A stretch of 64,000 nucleotides of DNA from Streptomyces buecherae (GTDB taxonomy: Bacteria; Actinomycetota; Actinomycetes; Streptomycetales; Streptomycetaceae), in the NCBI RefSeq assembly GCF_014295035.1, contig NZ_CP060404.1, positions 5,868,501 through 5,932,500 on the forward strand. The letters run 5' to 3'. Positions 59,701 to 64,000 of this stretch are shown here, one piece after another. The first letter of the stretch is position 1; each line of letters starts with the position of its first letter. A program made the translations under genes and the position numbers. The notes under the pieces were generated by a model. It was not told where the DNA came from, ran no database searches, and saw nothing but the letters and a program-made list of their open reading frames with translations.

Positions 59701-59994
59701 CGCGGCGCGGGCGACGAGCGGCCCGGCGTGGTCGTGCTGCTCACCGACGACGAGGACAACGGGCGTAAGGGCGCGCGGGTGGACCTGGCCGGCCTGTTGG
59801 CGGCGGTGCGCGAGCACGGGGTGCCGGTGGCGGTGGTCTCCTTCAGCAGTCGCGGCTGTGACGCGGGCCAGCCGGACCGGCGGATCGCCGACGCCTCCGA
59901 CGGCAGCTGCCTCGACCAGCGCGACGACCAGATGGCGGGGCTGCGCGACGCGGTGGCGCAGACCGCCGAGGGCGATCAGGGGGACGCCGCATGA
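56737..59994 (+). CDS. Caspase - transmembrane - solute-binding - vWA multidomain protein
   Basis: 1085 residues from ATG 56737 (GGGGAG eight bases upstream). Domain order: caspase-like protease (about 10-290) with His143 in YFAGHGA and Cys198 in LDCCFAG, interrupted by a Gly/His-rich insertion near 67-108. Next comes a Pro/Asp repeat linker (~310-460, DPDPGR and TTGPA units), then a transmembrane helix at about 484-505. The rest lies outside the membrane: a solute-binding-like domain from LRVLTDPDLHRVVRDAAQAY to ~840, and a von Willebrand A domain with MIDAS motif DTSPS at 895-899 and LTDDEDNG. Codon 247 is TTA (57475-57477). Overlaps the next gene by four bases. Interpretation: membrane-spanning sensor-protease of a conflict or cell-death system. 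Confidence 0.85.
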   Translation: MPACDPRGGGNRALLVGVPEYAHKAGKYPGVVPGDLLAVRTSLVELAATLRAGGVFAPGAGRDRLDHVGEGHDGAGFAGEGHAGEGHDGAGRDARDGGSGAGGGGWGAGVVSVEPSGTDDFHVLLGQAAAETRGVLLFYFAGHGAVPFSGDELWLQLPGARTVPGEQQVFVGSVPLTTVLSVLATSPARQIVVILDCCFAGNAARVLEGFEQRRRFFLVAAVQANRRIDAGPAETPTPFTEALLDVLRGAAPGRPVTFSTLGPALRKRMAGHRTLSGEPWVPQLRQGDPDADVVLARADDEPVPAPPPDATRPPAVRQDARQPAPSAPPPPDLDLDPDPDPVAVPDPGRNLDPDPGRDLDPDPGRDLDPDPGRGLSPAPGASPQPASAQPAGPHPTGAEPALAEPATTGPATTGPVTTGLATTGPATTGPATTEPPTAEPSPAEPSPPGGRTRRRWTPRPAPRRAGRRWAGRRWSRPRWSRRCAVATSAAAAALALLGTLLHAAGDGPAARACAPPQELRVLTDPDLHRVVRDAAQAYTLSRANHPDGACARVGITVYAARTSDVITAFHDLSNVWQKPPGQAARPTDGAPTDGASATGAPTGGASAGAAGEGAEPSAAPLDPQRDVGAQPDLWIPASAADVERAQQASQDVRFGNQSRPIGYSPTVLALPAPPGSRETGPRSGRLADLVDAFLDGGDGRHVRRPDPESADAALFATRALYGVQQAGAVERRLTHAGPLAPDGAGLLCALAGDREADRRTAAVVPEYLLRSGALECGAQTRVPRRVVYPDDVPALAPVTVSLAWEGADQDSATADVRAAGIGSFSDWLVGSEGQHTLREAGFWSKDEEPPPGGERVTGGPGVLPSRTGPTGADLGRVLERYRAASGPGRVLYLLDTSPSMTGVWDDPDGGPALLARSMEGLGPRDEYGAWRVAAPDGAERPYDTGLLAFGTHEDRATAERELMERVRPTEHEADPYGALRDAVAEVARRGAGDERPGVVVLLTDDEDNGRKGARVDLAGLLAAVREHGVPVAVVSFSSRGCDAGQPDRRIADASDGSCLDQRDDQMAGLRDAVAQTAEGDQGDAA

Positions 59995-61553
59995 GGAGAC
60001 CACGGCGCACGGGGCGCGGCGTCGGCCGGCCCGGCGCGGCGCGCGCCGGGCGCGAGGGGCGTGCGACGCGGGCCGGGCACGCCGGGCGCGTGGGCCGGCC
60101 GCGGCCGGTGGCCCCGCTCGCAGCGCTCCGGACGGTGTTGGCAGTGTTGGTGGTGTTGGCGGTGTTGGCCACGGTCGGCGGCTGCACGGCGGGGGACGGC
60201 GGGTCGGGCGACGGGGCGGACGACGGCGCCTTCACCAGCGACGGCGACCCCAACGCCATCGTCATCGCCAGCGGCCGGGACATCACCGGCCGTGGCGGGG
60301 TGCGGCAGCAACTGGTCGACGCGTGGAACGAACGCAGCCGGCGCTCGGGGTCCCCGTTGCGGGCCCGGCTCGTGGAGCTGCCGGGCACCGCCGACCAGCA
60401 GCGCAGCCAGTTGCTCGGCGCGCTCCAGTCGGGCAGCTCGCACTACGACGTCGTCAACCTGGACGTCACCTGGGTGCCGGAGTTCGCCGACGGGCACCTG
60501 GTGCGCGAGCTGGACGACGCGCTGCTGGACGGCGACGTGCTGCCCTCCGTCGCGGCGACCGGTCGCTGGCGGGGCTCGACGTACGCCGTACCGTTCAACA
60601 GCGACGTCGGGCTCCTCTACTACCGCCCCGACTACCTCAGGGCCGCCGGCGTCAACGTGCCAGGGCTGGGCCCCGAGCCCACCACCTGGGTCGGCTTCAG
60701 GAACCTCAAGCAGGCGGTGCTGCGCGCGCACGGCCGAGGCGAACTCCCCGCCGCGTACGCGATGCCGTGGACCACCCAACTCAGCTCGTACGAGGGGCTC
60801 ACGGTCAACGGCATCGAGGCGTTCGCCACGGTGGGGGCCAGCGGCGGCGACGCCCCGTTGGTGGACGACGAGGGGCGCTACGTCGGCACCGAGGAACAAC
60901 TCCGCCTCGGGCTCGGTGAGTTCACCCGGCGTATCGACCGCGCGTACACCCTGGACAGCGCGCAGGAGTCCGACGAGGCCCGGCTGCTGGCCGACTTCGC
61001 CGCCGGCAAGACGGCCTTCCTGCGGCACTGGCCGTACGCGTACGGGGTGCTCCACCAGGACCTGCGGGACGGGCGGCTCGGGCTGGCCGCGCTGCCGGGC
61101 AAGGCCGTGCTCGGCGGGCAGAACCTCGCCGTCACGCGGCACGCGCCGGCGCAGAACCTCGACGCCATCGAGGACCTGCTGCGCTTCCTGACCGGCCGGA
61201 ACAGCGAACGGTGCCTGCTCGAAGCGGGCTTCGCCGCGACCCGGGCGAGCGCCTACGAGGAGGGCGGGGCGCGCTGTCCGCGCGGCCCGGCGCGTTCGGC
61301 CACGTCGTCCCCCACGGGCGAGGACGCCGACCCGATGCCGCGCACCGAGGACGGGCGGCCCCGGTCGTACGCCGTCGTGCGCAAGGCCCTGCACAGCGCG
61401 GTGCTCCGCCCCCGCACCCCGTTGTACGGCGCGTTCACCCAGGTGTTCGCCGACCACCTCAGCCAGCTGACCGGTGACGATCCGGACGCGCCGGAGAAGG
61501 TGGCGCGCGATCTGCACCGCGCGCTGCGACGCGCGCTGCCCGCCGACCGGTGA
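59991..61553 (+). CDS. Solute-binding lipoprotein of the caspase locus
   Basis: 520 residues from ATG 59991, overlapping the caspase gene stop (ATGA). The N-terminus has a long Arg/Gly-rich leader of ~45 residues, a hydrophobic core and a lipobox LATVGGC with Cys65, so it should be lipid-anchored outside. It is a family 1 solute-binding protein: VVNLDVTWVPEFADGHLVRE, then YAVPFNSDVGLLYYRPDYL, and GKTAFLRHWPYAYGVL. No ABC permease or ATPase gene accompanies it, so it is unlikely to serve transport. It probably acts with the solute-binding/vWA part of the upstream protein as the external sensor. Confidence 0.87.
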   Translation: MRRPRRTGRGVGRPGAARAGREGRATRAGHAGRVGRPRPVAPLAALRTVLAVLVVLAVLATVGGCTAGDGGSGDGADDGAFTSDGDPNAIVIASGRDITGRGGVRQQLVDAWNERSRRSGSPLRARLVELPGTADQQRSQLLGALQSGSSHYDVVNLDVTWVPEFADGHLVRELDDALLDGDVLPSVAATGRWRGSTYAVPFNSDVGLLYYRPDYLRAAGVNVPGLGPEPTTWVGFRNLKQAVLRAHGRGELPAAYAMPWTTQLSSYEGLTVNGIEAFATVGASGGDAPLVDDEGRYVGTEEQLRLGLGEFTRRIDRAYTLDSAQESDEARLLADFAAGKTAFLRHWPYAYGVLHQDLRDGRLGLAALPGKAVLGGQNLAVTRHAPAQNLDAIEDLLRFLTGRNSERCLLEAGFAATRASAYEEGGARCPRGPARSATSSPTGEDADPMPRTEDGRPRSYAVVRKALHSAVLRPRTPLYGAFTQVFADHLSQLTGDDPDAPEKVARDLHRALRRALPADR

Positions 61554-61577
61554 GCCGGCGCCCGCGCCGGGTGCGCC

Positions 61578-62345
61578 TCAGGGCAGGGTGAGGACGCGCG
61601 GCCCGTCGTCCGTGATGGCCACCGTGTGCTCGCTGTGGGTGGCGCGGCTGCCGTCGGTGGTGCGCAGGGTCCAGCCGTCCGGGTCGGCCACGTACGCGCC
61701 CGAGCCGCCGGCCAGGAACATCGGCTCCAGCGCGAGGACGAGGCCGTGCCGCAGCACGTAGCCCCGGCCCGGTCGGCCCGTGTTGGGCACGGGCGGGTCC
61801 TCGTGCATCTGGCGGCCGATGCCGTGGCCGCCGAAGTCGTCGGGGATGCCGTAGCCGGCGGCCCGGCCGACGCTGCCGATGGCGTGCCCGATGTCGCCCA
61901 TGCGCGCGCCCGGCACGGCCGCCGCGATGCCCGCCGCCAGGGCCGCCTCGCCGGCCTCGATCAACCGCAGGTCGGCGGGGCGCGGGGTGCCCACGGTGAA
62001 GCTGACGGCGGCGTCGCCGGCCCAGCCGTCCACGATGGCGCCGCAGTCGATGCTGACCAGGTCGCCGTCGCGCAGCCGGTAGCCGTTCGGGATGCCGTGC
62101 ACGATCGCGTCGTTGACGGACGCGCAGATCACGGCGGGGAACGGGCTCGGCGCGAACCGTGGCTGGTAGTTCAGGAACGGGGAGCCCGCGCCCGCGTCCC
62201 GCAGCACGTCGCGCGCCACCTGGTCCAGCTCGGTCAGCCGTACGCCGATCGACGCCGCCTTCCGCACGGCGCCCAGCGCCTGCCCGACGACGCGGCCGGC
62301 CTCGCGCATCGCGTCCAGCTCGCCGTCGGTCTTGATCTCCACCAT
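61578..62345 (-). CDS. map: Type I methionine aminopeptidase
   Basis: 255 residues from ATG 62345, matching the usual MVEIKT start. All five metal ligands are seen: Asp and Asp in SIDCGAIVDGWAGDAAVSF, His in FGGHGIGRQMHEDP, Glu in LVLALEPMFLAGG and Glu in THSEHTVAI. It removes initiator methionine in the cytosol. Divergent from a small XRE gene across 177 bp. The main, ribosomal-operon copy of map is elsewhere in Streptomyces, so this is probably a second, regulated copy. Confidence 0.94.
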   Translation of the reverse strand: MVEIKTDGELDAMREAGRVVGQALGAVRKAASIGVRLTELDQVARDVLRDAGAGSPFLNYQPRFAPSPFPAVICASVNDAIVHGIPNGYRLRDGDLVSIDCGAIVDGWAGDAAVSFTVGTPRPADLRLIEAGEAALAAGIAAAVPGARMGDIGHAIGSVGRAAGYGIPDDFGGHGIGRQMHEDPPVPNTGRPGRGYVLRHGLVLALEPMFLAGGSGAYVADPDGWTLRTTDGSRATHSEHTVAITDDGPRVLTLP

Positions 62346-62522
62346 CTCCGCAAGGCCCTTCATGAGTGGGTACGGCGGCCCGGCGCCGGGGCCCGCCCGC
62401 GCCGGCCCGGCCCGCTGTCGAGGAGCCGCAGGCACGACGGAGGGGGCGTCGCCGGTTCGCGGCACACCAATTTCAATACCGTTATAACTATACCGGCTAG
62501 CTTTACCGGTGGCGGTACTAGA
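62346..62522. promoter_or_regulatory. map/XRE divergent promoter region with repeated ACCG sites
   Basis: An A+T-rich island at 62468-62522 contains ATACCGTTATAACTATACCG, then CCGGCTAGCTTTACCGG and TGGCGGTA. These are several ACCG/CGGT half-sites in both orientations just before the XRE start. TAGAAT at 62518-62523 could be a -10 giving a nearly leaderless XRE transcript. Likely autoregulated by the XRE protein. Confidence 0.5.
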
Positions 62523-62819
62523 ATGGCCCGCATGGTGCGCACACCCCTCACTCCGCTGGAACGCGAGCGCGGTCGTCACCTCGGCGCGCTGCTGCGCCAG
62601 GCGCGCGGCGAACGCAGCATGACCGACGTCGCCGCCGCGGCCGGGATCTCCGCCGAGACCCTGCGCAAGATCGAGACCGGCCGGGCGCCGACCCCCGCCT
62701 TCTTCACCATCGCGACGCTCGCCGTGACCCTCGGGCTGCGGCTGGACGATGTGGCGGCGCACTGCGCCGCCGTGGAGCTGGCCGCCGACGAGTCGCCCGT
62801 GGGCGCCGCGGCGGCCTAG
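62523..62819 (+). CDS. Small XRE-family regulator divergent from map
   Basis: 98 residues from ATG 62523 (ATG 62532 also possible). HTH: LGALLRQARGERSMTDVAAAAGISAETLRKIETGRAPTPAF, then IATLAVTLGLRLDDVAAH. Stand-alone DNA-binding protein with a short Ala-rich tail. The absence of a clear ribosome-binding site and a -10-like TAGAAT overlapping the start suggest a leaderless message. It probably controls map and itself; the reason for regulating a methionine aminopeptidase is not evident. Confidence 0.85.
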   Translation: MARMVRTPLTPLERERGRHLGALLRQARGERSMTDVAAAAGISAETLRKIETGRAPTPAFFTIATLAVTLGLRLDDVAAHCAAVELAADESPVGAAAA

Positions 62820-63071
62820 CGCCGCGCCGGCTCATCGCCCGTCCGCCGCCGGACGGCCCCGCCGGCGACCCCCGCCCGTGGCCGGTGCGCGGGCGGGGTC
62901 CTCGTGGCGCGCCCGTATGGGGGCGCGGCCGGGCGCGCGCGGGGGCGCGGGCGCGTTCATCGATCACTTGTGCGCCTCCCGTGCACGCGCCGCTTTGTAA
63001 CGGCGGAATGAAATCCGCACGCCACGGCGTTGCAGCCTTCCGGTGATGACCATGAGACGGGGAGGCCGGGA
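62820..63071. other. Intergenic region before the ABC exporter
   Basis: 252 bases. The last ~70 bases (62990-63060) are less G+C-rich and should contain the exporter promoter. No gene or hairpin of note. Confidence 0.5.
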
Positions 63072-64000
63072 GTGACAGCGACAGCCGCGACGACCAGCGC
63101 AGGGCAAGAGGGCTGGGCGCGCAGACTGACCCGTTACTGCTGGCGGTACCGGCGCAACGTGGTCCTCGCGCTCGGCGCGTCCCTCGCCGGAATGGCCGTC
63201 ACGGCACTCGTGCCGCTCGTGCCGAAGCTGATCATCGACGACGTGATCGTCGCCGGCGACCGGCCGCTGGCCCCCTGGGCGGTGCTGCTGGTCGTCGCCG
63301 CCCTCGCGATCTACGGGCTGACCTACCTCCGCCGCTTCTACGGCGGCCGGCTCGCCCTCGACGTGCAGCACGACCTGCGGACCGAGATGTTCCAGTCCAT
63401 CTCGCGCCTCGACGGCCGCCGACAGGACGAGCTGAGCACCGGTCAGGTGCTCGGCCGTGGCACCAGCGACCTGCAACTGGTGCAGGGCCTGCTGTTCATG
63501 CTCCCGATGATGATCGGGAACGTGCTGCTGTTCATCATCTCGCTGGTCGTCATGGTGGTGCTGTCCCCGCTGCTGACCGTGGTGGCGCTGGCCGTGGCCC
63601 CCGCCCTGTGGTTCATCGCCTCCCGCAGCCGCGACCGCCTCTTCCCCGCCACCTGGTACGCGCAGGGGCAGGCGGCGGCCGTGGCGGGCGTCGTGGAGGG
63701 CGCGGTCACCGGCGTCCGGGTGGTCAAGGGCTTCGGCCAGGAGGAGCAGGAGACCGGCAAGCTCCGCCAGGTCAGCCGCCGACTGTTCGCCGCCAGGATG
63801 CGCACCATCCGCCTCAACTCCCGGTACACGCCGGCGCTGCAGGCCGTGCCCGCGCTCGGGCAGGTCGCCATGCTCGCGCTCGGTGGCTGGATGGCCACCC
63901 GTGGCGAGATCACCCTCGGCACCTTCGTCGCCTTCTCCACCTACCTGGCGCAGTTGGTGGGCCCGGTCCGGATGCTGACCATGATGCTGACCGTGGGCCA
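63072..64000 (+). CDS. ABC exporter (fused membrane/ATPase type), N-terminal part
   Basis: About 309 residues are visible from GTG 63072 (GGGGAGG six bases upstream); the gene runs off the window. It is the membrane domain of a type IV exporter. Helices follow YRRNVVLALGASLAGMAVTA and WAVLLVVAALAIYGLTYLRR; STGQVLGRGTSDLQLVQGLL is the coupling region, and VEGAVTGVRVVKGFGQEEQE and GEITLGTFVAFSTYLAQLVG are hallmark segments. The ATP-binding domain should follow beyond the edge. Function: drug or lipid export, substrate unknown. Confidence 0.92.
   Translation, partial: MTATAATTSAGQEGWARRLTRYCWRYRRNVVLALGASLAGMAVTALVPLVPKLIIDDVIVAGDRPLAPWAVLLVVAALAIYGLTYLRRFYGGRLALDVQHDLRTEMFQSISRLDGRRQDELSTGQVLGRGTSDLQLVQGLLFMLPMMIGNVLLFIISLVVMVVLSPLLTVVALAVAPALWFIASRSRDRLFPATWYAQGQAAAVAGVVEGAVTGVRVVKGFGQEEQETGKLRQVSRRLFAARMRTIRLNSRYTPALQAVPALGQVAMLALGGWMATRGEITLGTFVAFSTYLAQLVGPVRMLTMMLTVG

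Noticed and set aside
1..64000. CRISPR array or prophage
   Set aside because: No regularly spaced direct repeats with unique spacers and no phage structural or integrase gene were seen on either strand.
1..64000. Secondary-metabolite gene cluster
   Set aside because: No polyketide synthase, nonribosomal peptide synthetase, terpene cyclase or lanthipeptide gene is present; the LLM enzyme and SDR alone do not make a cluster.

Overview
The window reads as a chromosomal segment of a Streptomyces or close Streptomycetaceae relative. It is extremely G+C rich, with almost every third codon position G or C, and carries Streptomyces developmental genes (adpA followed by ornA, a PAS-GGDEF-EAL protein of the CdgA type, glmS). 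From memory, not checked, the gene order follows S. coelicolor from the chb chitin-binding gene through cdgA, ornA/adpA, glmS, the leucine-degradation operon and speB, with several insertions.

Region 1 (1-11.6 kb): end of an AA10 chitin-active monooxygenase, a tRNA-Lys(CTT), an IclR regulator, and a transport/catabolic cluster. The cluster has an Ehu-type polar amino-acid/ectoine ABC importer (ehuBCDA), a DUF3830 protein, an amidase, a D-2-hydroxyacid dehydrogenase, two maleate-isomerase/arylmalonate-decarboxylase-like proteins and a flavin monooxygenase. The pathway looks coherent but its substrate is unknown. Region 2 (11.7-30.7 kb): cdgA-like c-di-GMP enzyme, secreted HExxH metalloprotease, second tRNA-Lys, a proline-rich protein, a TetR/SDR divergent pair, and a three-gene operon that encodes a split Dna2-like machine (Fe-S RecB nuclease, unknown protein, SF1 helicase). 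PAP2, histidine-phosphatase, XRE and spermidine-synthase-like genes follow.

Region 3 (31-41 kb): LacI regulator, tRNA-His, ornA, adpA (here without a TTA codon), universal stress protein, glmS and a DUF4429/SHOCT protein. Region 4 (41-54.3 kb): leucine/isovalerate catabolic operon (acyl-CoA dehydrogenase, HMG-CoA lyase, both subunits of a methylcrotonyl-CoA-type carboxylase) with a divergent TetR gene and twin operators. A 3-kb islet follows, bounded by perfect 64-bp direct repeats that contain a tRNA 3' end. It holds two XRE regulators, a PrimPol-like remnant and a small Cys/His protein, and two of its promoters share an operator. A second acyl-CoA dehydrogenase and a TesB thioesterase lie beyond it.

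Region 5 (54.3-64 kb): agmatinase, a 650-bp gene-free stretch, then the most unusual locus. This is an EACC1-like small protein, a 1085-residue protein joining a caspase domain, a transmembrane helix, a solute-binding domain and a von Willebrand A domain, and a solute-binding lipoprotein. It looks like a conflict or cell-death system that could link an extracellular sensor to an intracellular protease, and it contains a rare TTA (bldA-dependent) codon. Methionine aminopeptidase with a divergent small XRE regulator and the start of an ABC exporter close the window.
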